DNA of 64,000 nt from Staphylococcus sp. GSSP0090. Lineage in GTDB: Bacteria > Bacillota > Bacilli > Staphylococcales > Staphylococcaceae. The stretch lies in contig NZ_JACBFD010000003.1 in assembly GCF_013391405.1 (NCBI RefSeq), positions 124,001 to 188,000 of the forward strand, given 5' to 3'. Positions 52,947 to 61,409 of the stretch are shown here, piece by piece (position 1 is the stretch's first letter; each line of letters begins with the position of its first letter). Both the position numbers and the translations under genes were made by a program. Under the pieces are notes generated by a model. The model was given only the letters and a program-made list of their open reading frames with translations. It was not told where the DNA came from and did not search any database.

Positions 52947-53649
52947 TACTGAACAGCAACATGCATTAGACGCAGCTGGCCAAGCATTTGCACCGATGCT
53001 TGAAGGATTAGTAAAATTTTCTATACCGATTACCTTAGTAACTTTCGTATTAGGTTTAGTTATTGCGTTACTAACAGCGTTAATGCGTATATCAACAAGC
53101 CGTATTTTAAGAGGGATTGCACGTTTTTATATTTCAATCATTAGAGGTACGCCGATGATTGTACAATTATTCATTATCTTTTACGGTATCCCTGAACTCG
53201 GCAGACTATTGACAAATAACTCTGAAAATCAATGGACGTTGGCACCAGTCATCGCAGCTATTATTGGTTTATCATTGAATGTTGGCGCGTATGCTTCTGA
53301 AATTATTCGTGGAGGCATTATGTCTATACCTAAGGGGCAGACAGAAGCGGCTTACTCGATTGGTATGAATTATCGACAAACGATTCAACGTATTATCTTA
53401 CCGCAAGCGATTAGAGTCTCTGTACCCGCATTAGGTAATACATTTTTAAGTTTAATTAAAGATACATCACTATTAGGATTTATATTAGTAGCTGAAATGT
53501 TTAGAAAAGCACAAGAAGTTGCTTCAACGACATATGAGTATTTAACAATTTATCTACTCGTAGCACTGATGTATTGGGTAGTTTGTTTTATCATTTCAAT
53601 CGCTCAAAACTTCTATGAATCTTATCTTGAAAGAGGGTATCGCTCATGA
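52930..53649 (+). CDS. tcyB: Cystine ABC transporter permease
   Basis: Membrane subunit of 239 residues with about five helices. It has the HisMQ-family segments [26 protein letters not shown] (core [10 protein letters not shown]), [34 protein letters not shown] (EAA loop core [14 protein letters not shown]) and [17 protein letters not shown]. The start lies 17 bases inside tcyA and has only a weak ribosome site, so it depends on translational coupling; its own stop overlaps the tcyC start. Confidence 0.92.
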   Translation: MFLNLNTEQQHALDAAGQAFAPMLEGLVKFSIPITLVTFVLGLVIALLTALMRISTSRILRGIARFYISIIRGTPMIVQLFIIFYGIPELGRLLTNNSENQWTLAPVIAAIIGLSLNVGAYASEIIRGGIMSIPKGQTEAAYSIGMNYRQTIQRIILPQAIRVSVPALGNTFLSLIKDTSLLGFILVAEMFRKAQEVASTTYEYLTIYLLVALMYWVVCFIISIAQNFYESYLERGYRS

Positions 53650-54377
53650 TTGAATTGAAAAATATAAAAAAATCATTTGATGATAAAGAAGTGATCAAAG
53701 GGATTGATTTAAATGTTAATCAAGGAGAAGTGGTGACATTTATTGGTCGTTCAGGTTCAGGTAAGACCACTCTATTGCGAATGATTAATGCTTTAGAATT
53801 ACCCACAGAAGGTGCTGTTTATGTCAACGGAGAAACTTACAGTAATACCGATAAGAAATCACAGATAAAAGTCCGTAAACAATCAGGGATGGTCTTTCAA
53901 AATTATAATTTATTCCCACATAAAACAGCATTAGAAAATGTAATGGAAGGTCTCATTACTGTTAAAAAAACGAAAAAAGATGAGGCTAAACAACAGGCTT
54001 TGGCTTTATTGGAAAAAGTAGATTTAACTGCTGTAAAAGACCAAAGACCAAATGCTTTATCAGGTGGACAACAGCAACGTGTAGCGATTGCTAGAGCTTT
54101 AGCCATGAATCCAGAAGTCATGTTGTTTGATGAACCTACATCTGCGTTAGATCCAGAACTCGTCAATGATGTACTTCGTGTTATCAAGGATTTAGCTAAT
54201 GAGGGTATGACGATGATTATCGTGACCCATGAAATGCGATTCGCTAAAGAAGTGTCTAACAAGATTGTATTTATTCACGATGGTGTAATTGGCGAATCTG
54301 GACCTCCAGAACAAATCTTCAATCATCCACAAAGTGTTGAATTACAAAGATTTTTAAATATGATTCGTGAAGTTTAA
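53646..54377 (+). CDS. tcyC: Cystine ABC transporter ATP-binding protein
   Basis: Nucleotide-binding subunit of 243 residues for amino acid import. Walker A is GRSGSGKTT, the Q-loop [17 protein letters not shown], signature [17 protein letters not shown], Walker [15 protein letters not shown], and [23 protein letters not shown] the H-loop region. These are standard for polar amino acid uptake ATPases. ATG overlaps the stop of tcyB (ATGA). Last gene of the operon. Confidence 0.94.
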   Translation: MIELKNIKKSFDDKEVIKGIDLNVNQGEVVTFIGRSGSGKTTLLRMINALELPTEGAVYVNGETYSNTDKKSQIKVRKQSGMVFQNYNLFPHKTALENVMEGLITVKKTKKDEAKQQALALLEKVDLTAVKDQRPNALSGGQQQRVAIARALAMNPEVMLFDEPTSALDPELVNDVLRVIKDLANEGMTMIIVTHEMRFAKEVSNKIVFIHDGVIGESGPPEQIFNHPQSVELQRFLNMIREV

Positions 54378-54432
54378 CGTTAGAATAAAGATTCAACGGG
54401 ACGGTCATAATAAAATGATTATCTTGTCATAT

Positions 54433-54593
54433 GAGTCTGGGACAAAAATAGATATCTCAGACGCTTTATCATTTAGGCAGTAGATGACTGAATTGAAAAT
54501 GCGCTTATATCAAGCTTTTTTCAATCCTAGTCATCCTTGCCGGGGTGGGACTACGTAATCAATTTTAGAAAATTTGATTTCTGTCCCACTCCC
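54433..54593. repeat. Dispersed intergenic repeat, copy 2
   Basis: Outer arms GAGTCTGGGACA and TGTCCCACTC can pair; the inner pair is GATGACTG..ATTGAAA (54483-54498) with TTTCAAT..AGTCATC (54519-54535). The internal blocks are near-identical to 43791-44045. It lies between the tcy operon and the PRD regulator and has no coding frame. Confidence 0.72.
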
Positions 54594-54675
54594 TAATTAA
54601 TCAGTTTTTAGTAATACAAGATTAAAATGATAGAGATGTATTTACAATAGTATACGTAATTGCTTATAGCAGATG

Positions 54676-54710
54676 AGTCCGAGACATTAATTGATGTCCG
54701 GGCTTTTTTA
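54676..54710 (+). terminator. Terminator downstream of tcyABC and repeat copy 2
   Basis: Stem AGTCCGAGACAT / ATGTCCGGGCT with one bulge, then T6. Confidence 0.75.
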
Positions 54711-54839
54711 TTTTATTTTTTTATAAAACAATATGATAAATGCGCTTTGAACTTTATAATTTAAAAATATAATGAGTTTTTATTTGATGTGCAACTTTTC
54801 GGATTTAAAGACGAAAGAGATTACACATCTACCATCATT

Positions 54840-54853
54840 AGAAAGCGTTTACA
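54840..54853. promoter_or_regulatory. cre (CcpA) box upstream of the Ula-type operon
   Basis: AGAAAGCGTTTACA fits TGWNANCGNTNWCA except the first base. It is about 25 bases before the regulator start codon. Confidence 0.6.
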
Positions 54854-54878
54854 ATAAAGAGGTAAGGAGGTTGCTAAT

Positions 54879-56822
54879 ATGTTAAGCAAGCGACAGTATC
54901 ATATTTTAACGTTCATACTTGAATGTGAAACTTTTGTGCAAATTCATCATTTAGCAACGCACTTTAATGTTACAGAAAGAACAATACAATATGATCTTGA
55001 GTATCTTGAAGATATGGCAAGTAACTTAGGCTTAAATATTCAACGAAATAAACAAGCGGGGGTTAAGATAACCACAAATCCAGAGCAGTTAAAGTGTTTA
55101 GCACCGATGCATACAACACAGACAATACATTACGCTAAGGAAGAACGTTTATTGTATATCACATTAAAATTACTCGAAGCCAATACACCGATATCGTCAC
55201 AAGTGCTTGCGACCATGGTATCTGTTTCAAGACGCACAATTGTAGAAGATTTGAAAAGCGTTCAAAGTTGGTTAGCGCAACATGAATTATTGCTTGAATA
55301 TAAGAAAAATAAGGGATTTGTCATTCAAGGACCAGAAAATGCTTATCGTAAAGCGTATGCCGAAATGGTGCGGGCATATTTTAAAATGTATACGCACGAG
55401 ATAGGACATGATTTGTTTTCGAATCATGAATTAGAGCGCATACTTTTAAGTGTTACAACGGTATTGAGAAATACAAATTATCAATTAGTACAAAGTGCCA
55501 TAGATGGTTTGATTTATCATATTTTAATAGCGATTCATCGAGTGAATGAAGACTTTGTTTTTAAAATTCCAAATGATGCATTTATGAAATTGAAAGAGAC
55601 AGAGCAATTTCAGATTGCGTTACAAATTCAAGATAGACTGGAAGACGATTTTCAGATTCATTTTCCAAAGAGTGAAGCAGCTTTTATAACACTACATTTA
55701 CTAGGCGCTAAAACTTCAGAAATGAATCAATTAAATGAAGATATGGATACACTGGAAGTTCTGACTGAGCAATTGATTGAACGTATGAGCGGTGCCTTAG
55801 GACTTGATTTGATGACGGATATTAAATTACGTAATGGCTTAATTGTACATTTGAGACCAGCCATTCATAGATTGAAATTTGATATGACACATGAAAATCC
55901 ATTGAAAGATCAAATTATAAGCCAATATCCTCAATTGATAGATGAAATTCAAAAACATATTGGGCTCATTGAAGAACATTACAATATTGTCTTTAATCAT
56001 GACGAATTGACCTATATGATATTACATTTTGCATCTGCAATTGAAAGAATATCAACGATCAAAACAAACAAAATTAAGGTCGTATTACTCTGTGGATCCG
56101 GTATTGGCACGTCTCAATTATTAAAGAGTAAAATAAAACACATTTACCCAGAGTTAGAAATCATGGATGCATATTCAATTTATGAAGTGGATGAAACGAT
56201 ATTAAAGCATGAAGGTGTCGATTATATTATTTCTACTGTGCCCTTTAGGGAGACTGTTGTGCCAGTTATTCAGGTTTCTCCATTTTTAGATAAAAATGAT
56301 CGGGAGCAGTTAAATCAAATAATCAATCAATCCAGAGAAAATTATGTGACCAAGTTGCGTGGATTAGGTCCAACATTAGAACAAGTGTTGCCACAATCTA
56401 GAGTGATTACGCAGCAAGCATCGCGAAATAGGGATGAAGCAATCAAGCAAAGTGTTGAACTGCTTGTCGAAGATGGTGTTGTGGAAGCAGCTTATGCGAC
56501 AGATATTATTAATCAGTTAGATAAGTTTGGACCTTATATGGTTGTAAGCCCTCATATTGCATTGATTCACGCACAACATGAACACGTTAAACAATCGTTG
56601 GGCTTTAGCCTGATACATTATCAAGAAGGTATTCATTTCTCACATGATACGTATGATCCTGTCTATATCATTATTACTTTAGCAACAGAACATCCTCAAA
56701 TACATTTAAATGCGTTACGACAGTTTAGCGAGTTAATTATGGATGAAGCATATCGAACAATTCTGCTTTCTGGCAATGCACAGGAAATCATGAAATCTAT
56801 CCACAAGGTAAGCCAAGATTAA
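54879..56822 (+). CDS. BglG/MtlR-type PRD transcriptional regulator with EIIB and EIIA domains
   Basis: PTS-controlled transcription activator of 647 residues. Order: HTH_11 (YHILTFILECETFVQIHHLATHF, ~1-60), a second HTH (SRRTIVEDLKSV, ~105-130), two PRD domains (~180-390, with histidines such as LIYHILIAIHRVNE and VHLRPAIHRLK, TYMILHFASAIERI), an EIIB-like domain (VVLLCGSGIGTSQLLKSK, ~395-480), and an EIIA domain (~505-645, GPYMVVSPHIALIHAQ with the acceptor His). Phosphorylation by HPr and the PTS enzymes would set its activity. It is the first gene before an ascorbate-type PTS, so it should control that operon. Confidence 0.92.
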   Translation: MLSKRQYHILTFILECETFVQIHHLATHFNVTERTIQYDLEYLEDMASNLGLNIQRNKQAGVKITTNPEQLKCLAPMHTTQTIHYAKEERLLYITLKLLEANTPISSQVLATMVSVSRRTIVEDLKSVQSWLAQHELLLEYKKNKGFVIQGPENAYRKAYAEMVRAYFKMYTHEIGHDLFSNHELERILLSVTTVLRNTNYQLVQSAIDGLIYHILIAIHRVNEDFVFKIPNDAFMKLKETEQFQIALQIQDRLEDDFQIHFPKSEAAFITLHLLGAKTSEMNQLNEDMDTLEVLTEQLIERMSGALGLDLMTDIKLRNGLIVHLRPAIHRLKFDMTHENPLKDQIISQYPQLIDEIQKHIGLIEEHYNIVFNHDELTYMILHFASAIERISTIKTNKIKVVLLCGSGIGTSQLLKSKIKHIYPELEIMDAYSIYEVDETILKHEGVDYIISTVPFRETVVPVIQVSPFLDKNDREQLNQIINQSRENYVTKLRGLGPTLEQVLPQSRVITQQASRNRDEAIKQSVELLVEDGVVEAAYATDIINQLDKFGPYMVVSPHIALIHAQHEHVKQSLGFSLIHYQEGIHFSHDTYDPVYIIITLATEHPQIHLNALRQFSELIMDEAYRTILLSGNAQEIMKSIHKVSQD

Positions 56823-56836
56823 GGAGGTGCTTATAA

Positions 56837-57277
56837 ATGAGTTTGGAAATTCTGTCAGCTGATAAAGTTCAAATAAAGGAACGGGTGGATAATTGGGAAC
56901 AAGGGATTACTGTAGCTGCACAACCCTTATTAACCCAAGATTACTTTGAACAAAGTTATATCACAGCGATGATTGACAGTGTTAAGCAATTAGGTCCGTA
57001 TATTGTTATTGCACCAGAAATCGCAATTGCACATGCAAGGCCAAATGATGAGGTGAATAAGGTAGGGCTCAGTTTACTGAAATTAAATCAACATATTAAT
57101 TTTTCAGAAGAAGGTCACTATGCTTCACTTATATTTGTACTCAGTGCAGTAGACAATGAAGGTCATCTTGATATCTTGAGAAATTTAGCAACAACATTAG
57201 GGGACCAAGCAGTGGTAAATCAATTATTAAACGCACAAGAAGTTAAGGACATATTAAATATATTTAAAGGAGAATGA
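56837..57277 (+). CDS. PTS EIIA, mannitol/fructose-ascorbate type (UlaC-like)
   Basis: Soluble 146-residue EIIA of the PTS_EIIA_2 family. The phosphorylated histidine is in YIVIAPEIAIAHARPNDEVNKVG (core APEIAIAHARP). FSEEGHYASLIFVLSAVDNEGHLDIL follows, typical of UlaC/SgaA. It donates phosphate to the EIIB next to it. It starts 15 bases after the regulator, with AAGGAGG, and its stop overlaps the EIIB start. Confidence 0.92.
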   Translation: MSLEILSADKVQIKERVDNWEQGITVAAQPLLTQDYFEQSYITAMIDSVKQLGPYIVIAPEIAIAHARPNDEVNKVGLSLLKLNQHINFSEEGHYASLIFVLSAVDNEGHLDILRNLATTLGDQAVVNQLLNAQEVKDILNIFKGE

Positions 57278-57567
57278 TGAAAATGAAAATATTAGTTGTA
57301 TGTGGTCACGGATTAGGTAGTAGCTTTATGGTAGAAATGAATGCACAGGAAGCTTTGAAAAATTTGAATGCACCATCTGATATAAAAGTTGAACATAGCG
57401 ATGTAATGAGTGCAAGTCCTGATATGGCAGACTTGTTTATTTGCGGAAGAGATTTAGAAGAAAATACTAAAAATTTAGGTGACGTGATTGTATTAGACAA
57501 TATTTTAGATAAAGAAGAACTTCAAACTAAATTAAGTGAAAAATTAAGTGAGCTGAAGCTTTTATAA
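57277..57567 (+). CDS. PTS EIIB, ascorbate family (UlaB-like)
   Basis: Soluble EIIB of 95 to 97 residues. The phosphocysteine loop is LVVCGHGLGSSFMVEMN at the N-terminus, as in UlaB/SgaB; then SDVMSASPDMADLFICGRDL. Three in-frame ATG codons (57274, 57277, 57283) follow AAAGGAG; 57277 is taken here, 57283 is as likely. It passes phosphate to the substrate on the EIIC that follows. Confidence 0.9.
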   Translation: MKMKILVVCGHGLGSSFMVEMNAQEALKNLNAPSDIKVEHSDVMSASPDMADLFICGRDLEENTKNLGDVIVLDNILDKEELQTKLSEKLSELKLL

Positions 57568-57590
57568 ATAACGCCTAAGGAGGTAGTAAA

Positions 57591-58949
57591 ATGAAACCGA
57601 TTTTAGACTTTATCGTTGATATTTTAAGCCAACCTGCAATACTTGTTGCTTTAATTGCATTTATTGGGTTAATCATGCAGAAGAAATCAGCAACCGATAT
57701 CACTTCGGGTACGATTAAAACCATACTTGGATTTCTAGTATTGAGTGCTGGGGCAAATGTAGTAACACAATCACTTGAACCATTTGGAAAGATATTTCAA
57801 CATGCATTTGGCGTGCAAGGTGTTGTACCCAATAATGAAGCGATTATTTCAATAGCGTTAGAACAGTATGGTACGACAGCAGCATTAATTATGGTATTTG
57901 GCATGATCGTTAATATCATCATAGCGCGTATTACAAATTTGAAGTATATATTTTTAACAGGTCATCATACGTTTTATATGGCAGCCTTTTTAGCCATATT
58001 ATTATCAGTAGGTCATATTACAGGCACACTAACCGTAGTTATCGGTGCAATTATTTTAGGATTGATTATGGCGATACTGCCTGCATTAGCTCACCCAACA
58101 ATGAAAAAAATAACAGGTAATAACCAAGTTGCTTTAGGTCATTTTGGGACAATTAGTTATTGGGCAGCAGGTGAAGTAGGAAAGCTATTTAAAGGTAAAT
58201 CAAAATCAACAGAAGATATCAATTTCCCAAAAGGGTTGAGTTTTTTAAGAGAAAGTACGATTAGTATTTCGTTAACGATGACATTATTATATTTTGTAGC
58301 TGCACTTTTTGCAGGACCACATTATGTACATAGTGAAATTAGTAATGGTCAAAACTTTATTGTGTTTTCTCTTATACAAGGTGTTACGTTCGCTGCGGGT
58401 GTATTTATTATTTTGACAGGAGTACGTTTAATTTTAGCTGAAATTGTTCCAGCATTTAAAGGTATTTCAGAAAAGCTCGTTCCAAATACGAAACCAGCTT
58501 TAGACTGTCCGATTGTCTTCCCTTATGCACAAAATGCTGTACTGATTGGATTTTTTGTCAGCTTTATTGTAGGCGTCATTGGCATGTTTGTCTTGTTCTT
58601 ATTGGGTGGCGTAGTCATACTTCCTGGTGTAGTGGCGCACTTCTTCCTTGGTGCTACTGCGGGCGTCTTTGGTAATGCCAGAGGCGGCATCAAAGGTGCT
58701 GTAGCTGGCTCTGCATTGAATGGTATATTAATCACGTTCTTACCATTGTTATTCTTACCATTTTTAGGAGAATTAGGTGGTGCGGCAACGACATTCTCAG
58801 ACACTGATTTCTTAGTGGTAGGAATCGTTTTTGGTAATGTTGCGAAGTTCCTTGGTTTAATTGGTATCATCATCTTAGTTATCATAGTAGCAGCATTAGC
58901 AATTATTTTACAAAAAAGAACAAATGATAAAGAAGCAAAAGAGCAGTAA
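57591..58949 (+). CDS. PTS EIIC, ascorbate family (UlaA/SgaT-like)
   Basis: Membrane permease of 452 residues and about 11 helices. Family blocks: ILSQPAILVALIAFIGLIMQKKS, GTIKTILGFLVLSAGANVV, LTGHHTFYMAAFLA, GHFGTISYWAAGEVGKLF, DCPIVFPYAQNAVLIGF and FFLGATAGVFGNARGGIKGAVAGS. These are the UlaA/SgaT signatures; L-ascorbate is the known substrate of the family, but many homologues carry other compounds. No ulaG lactonase or other catabolic gene follows, so the imported product must be degraded by enzymes encoded elsewhere. Strong AAGGAGG. Ends in a terminator. Confidence 0.9.
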   Translation: MKPILDFIVDILSQPAILVALIAFIGLIMQKKSATDITSGTIKTILGFLVLSAGANVVTQSLEPFGKIFQHAFGVQGVVPNNEAIISIALEQYGTTAALIMVFGMIVNIIIARITNLKYIFLTGHHTFYMAAFLAILLSVGHITGTLTVVIGAIILGLIMAILPALAHPTMKKITGNNQVALGHFGTISYWAAGEVGKLFKGKSKSTEDINFPKGLSFLRESTISISLTMTLLYFVAALFAGPHYVHSEISNGQNFIVFSLIQGVTFAAGVFIILTGVRLILAEIVPAFKGISEKLVPNTKPALDCPIVFPYAQNAVLIGFFVSFIVGVIGMFVLFLLGGVVILPGVVAHFFLGATAGVFGNARGGIKGAVAGSALNGILITFLPLLFLPFLGELGGAATTFSDTDFLVVGIVFGNVAKFLGLIGIIILVIIVAALAIILQKRTNDKEAKEQ

Positions 58950-58991
58950 GTCACAATATATAAATTTATAAGTTTTTGAAATAAAATAAAG

Positions 58992-59034
58992 TAAGCGCTC
59001 GAGGCATAAAAAGATGCTTCGGGCGCTTATTTTG
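58992..59034. terminator. Bidirectional terminator after the EIIC gene
   Basis: Stem TAAGCGC.CGAGGCAT / ATGCTTCGGGCGCTTA with T-rich flank; it also serves the convergent cupin gene. Confidence 0.82.
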
Positions 59035-59041
59035 TATGCAT

Positions 59042-59548
59042 TTAATGCCAATGCAATTGTAAGGGACCTTGTTCACCCCATATTGGATCTGTTTCGGGTA
59101 AGGGGACATTTTTAATGTTCATTATTTCCTGTATTCTATGATTTTTATCTCCAGTACATATGTCAAATGACTGTCCGTGTGGATATGCACCTATTACGGT
59201 AAAGTCATGACTGGCATTTAATAATTTGTGCCCAGTACCAGCCGGTAATATCAGCACATCGCCAAAGGTAACGTTAATTGTTGAACCATTACGCCCACCT
59301 ATAAGCAAATCGGCATCTCCTCTGATCACTAAGAGTGTTTCATGCGCGTTACTGTGGTAATGATGATACGAAAATACACCACCAGTCCAAGTATTGCCCC
59401 ATTGATTAGAGGTAATGGTTTTTTCAAAATGTTCGTGTGAATCAAATACACGGTGATAAATCAAAACAGGTAAGGATGGATGATTAGGCACGGTTCCATC
59501 ATCTACGAAATATAAAGTGGATACTTTCACTTCCTCCATAGGTTTCAT
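59042..59548 (-). CDS. Cupin domain protein
   Basis: Single-cupin protein of 168 residues. Cupin motif 1 is visible as FSYHHYHSNAHETLLVIRG (metal ligands H, H and E), and motif 2 as FGDVLILPAGTGHKLLN. The N- and C-terminal extensions (SLPVLIYHRVFDSHEHFEK; PETDPIWGEQGPLQLHWH) match YjlB-type cupins of unknown function. GAGGTG precedes the start. Last gene of a possible LysR-thioesterase-cupin unit read toward the left. Confidence 0.85.
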   Translation of the reverse strand: MKPMEEVKVSTLYFVDDGTVPNHPSLPVLIYHRVFDSHEHFEKTITSNQWGNTWTGGVFSYHHYHSNAHETLLVIRGDADLLIGGRNGSTINVTFGDVLILPAGTGHKLLNASHDFTVIGAYPHGQSFDICTGDKNHRIQEIMNIKNVPLPETDPIWGEQGPLQLHWH

Positions 59549-59571
59549 ATAGTTACTTCACCTCTAAATGA

Positions 59572-60381
59572 TTAAGCTTTATAATAAACAATTTGGCTTG
59601 TCGTTGCTAATAAATGCTGGTCTTGACTCCATATTTCCCCAGTTTGATCGAAATAGCCATTAAAGAATTTAAGTGCGCGTGTATGACCGAGTACTGAACG
59701 GTTTCCATTGGCCACTAGTGTTGCTTCATCAGCATGAAAATAAATTGTCATGCTGATAGTGCCAATTGGGACGAGTTCTTTGCGACGTACATAAATTCTC
59801 GGGAAAAAAGCATCGCAAATAGCAGCTAAGGATGAAAAATCTAACGCTCTGTTTGGATTATCTCGTATCCATTGTAAAGTAATTGAATCGGGATGATCTG
59901 TAGGTGCTAATGCAAGCGGTGCACCTTTAATCATTCTAATTTCGTAATTCTGTGCCCATGGCGGTGCACTATCTAAAGGTGTTGGTTTAATTTGATCTGG
60001 GCTTGGAACGTCTGGGAAAATTAACTCTGTAGACGACCAAGTATCACGTCTGTTTGCTGTAACTGCAGTACCAGTGATTACGGTCTGTTCATTTTGTGTA
60101 AGTTCAATATACCAATGTTGCGTTGAGCGATTGGTTCTACTTGGTTTGGCAATGATTTTAAAGTCACCATTTGCTACTGGCGCAGCATAATTAATGGTTA
60201 AGGCAATAGGATCGCCTAATCTTTCATCGTGATCTAATACTGCACGTAATAAGGTAGATGCAATGATACCACCAAAAGGACCCACCATATTAGCGTATGA
60301 TTCAGATGTTTGACCACTATAAACACCTGAGGATTGTATTGTCAGTTCAGTTGCTTTATCAAAATTATGTTTGGGTGTCAT
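59572..60381 (-). CDS. Acyl-CoA thioesterase-like protein (TesB/hotdog type)
   Basis: About 269 residues forming two hotdog-fold halves, as in TesB-like thioesterases. Features: GVYSGQTSESYANMVGPFGGIIASTLLRAVLDH (core GPFGGIIASTLL, the start of the first hotdog helix), LTINYAAPVANGDFKI, HWYIELTQNEQTVITGTAV; second half ALDFSSLAAICDAFFPRIYVRR and SMTIYFHADEATL, ending ATTSQIVYY. The catalytic residues are not certain. ATG at 60381 follows TTGGAGG; the upstream codon at 60414 is rejected. Runs toward the cupin gene. Confidence 0.8.
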   Translation of the reverse strand: MTPKHNFDKATELTIQSSGVYSGQTSESYANMVGPFGGIIASTLLRAVLDHDERLGDPIALTINYAAPVANGDFKIIAKPSRTNRSTQHWYIELTQNEQTVITGTAVTANRRDTWSSTELIFPDVPSPDQIKPTPLDSAPPWAQNYEIRMIKGAPLALAPTDHPDSITLQWIRDNPNRALDFSSLAAICDAFFPRIYVRRKELVPIGTISMTIYFHADEATLVANGNRSVLGHTRALKFFNGYFDQTGEIWSQDQHLLATTSQIVYYKA

Positions 60382-60449
60382 GATTGATTCCTCCAATTTT
60401 AAGGCTAATATCATGTTATACCCTAAAAATGAAACGCTTACATTAATTT

Positions 60450-61265
60450 TTAGTTGAAATTTTGAAGGATATTAAAAAATTGATTAATATGCTGTTGTTT
60501 TTTGGCATAGATACCAATGGTGCGTGATGCGTTAGGTAATTTTATGTGTGTGTAAATATCACTATTAACTTTTTTAATATATGATTGTGGACAAATAGCT
60601 ACACTATCACTTGTTGCAATGAAATTCATGATAGATTCTCTGTCTTTCACATATGACAAATCCAATTGTTTTGGGTCGATTTGATTTTTTTTGAAATCAA
60701 ATGTGTCACCTGGGGGTTCTAATAGATAAAAATGTTGTTGATTCAAATCATTTAAACTGATTGTTTCTGCCTGATTTAAGGAATGATTTTTTGAAAATAC
60801 TAGTTCAAAAGGTTCATCAAACCAATATTCATAACAGATACCTTCTTGAAGTTCAGTTTGTTCACCTATCACTAAGTCGAGTTCATCTTGTTGCAATTGA
60901 TTCAGTAATGAAGTTGTACTATTGGCGGGTATTAATCTAATGCGTTCAGTTTGTTTATTCATTTCAGATAGTCTGTCTAATGGGAAATTAGAAATAATAC
61001 CAACTTTCAATAAAGACTTCTCTGTATTTTTTAAATCATCAATTTGCTGCTTTATAGACTTTAATCGCTCGTATAGTTTGATGCCATCACTAGTTAAATG
61101 CACGCCTTGATGCGTCGCATTAAATAATTTATATCCGAAGTAGGCTTCTATTTGTGTAATTCTTTTTTTGATACCGGGCGTACTGATATTTTGCTTGATC
61201 GCAGCTTTGTTATAACTTTTAGATGCTACTACTTCAAGAAAATCTTCAATATAATCGATCTCCAT
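60450..61265 (-). CDS. LysR family transcriptional regulator
   Basis: LysR-type regulator of 271 residues. The N-terminal winged helix is IEDFLEVVASKSYNKAAIKQNISTPGIKKRITQIEAYFGYKLF (core YNKAAIKQNIS..GIKKRITQIE), with a serine changed in the usual S-Q/P pattern; the effector domain starts LLKVGIISNFPLDRLSE. The C-terminal half is slightly shorter than usual (~290-300). It faces the EamA transporter gene across 100 bases, the typical layout for a LysR regulator and its target, and lies upstream of the thioesterase-cupin genes on the same strand. Confidence 0.9.
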   Translation of the reverse strand: MEIDYIEDFLEVVASKSYNKAAIKQNISTPGIKKRITQIEAYFGYKLFNATHQGVHLTSDGIKLYERLKSIKQQIDDLKNTEKSLLKVGIISNFPLDRLSEMNKQTERIRLIPANSTTSLLNQLQQDELDLVIGEQTELQEGICYEYWFDEPFELVFSKNHSLNQAETISLNDLNQQHFYLLEPPGDTFDFKKNQIDPKQLDLSYVKDRESIMNFIATSDSVAICPQSYIKKVNSDIYTHIKLPNASRTIGIYAKKQQHINQFFNILQNFN

Positions 61266-61367
61266 ATATATCCTCCTTTAAACTAGCAGTTAATACTATT
61301 CATACTATTCGATTATTCTGTAAGATACAAATCATTGATAATATAAAGTTTATTAGGAGGTATTTTT

Positions 61368-61409
61368 ATGGTAGTTATTACAACATACATACGTGAGCAC
61401 AGATTATGA
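61368..61409 (+). CDS. Short leader peptide overlapping the EamA transporter start
   Basis: Thirteen codons, MVVITTYIREHRL, with a near-ideal AGGAGG (61355-61360) seven bases upstream. Its TGA (61407-61409) overlaps the ATG of the transporter gene (61406-61408) as ATGA. The transporter itself has no ribosome site of its own, so its translation should depend on ribosomes ending this leader. Codons include Thr, Arg and His but no clear attenuation run. It might regulate or merely couple translation. Confidence 0.6.
   Translation: MVVITTYIREHRL

Noticed and set aside
58523..58954. 143-codon minus-strand frame inside the UlaA-like gene
   Set aside because: Antisense to a well-supported permease, proline/lysine/asparagine-rich shadow, no ribosome site.
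60430..60443. cre-like ATGAAACGCTTACA before the thioesterase gene
   Set aside because: One base shorter than the cre consensus between the conserved halves, so the spacing does not fit.
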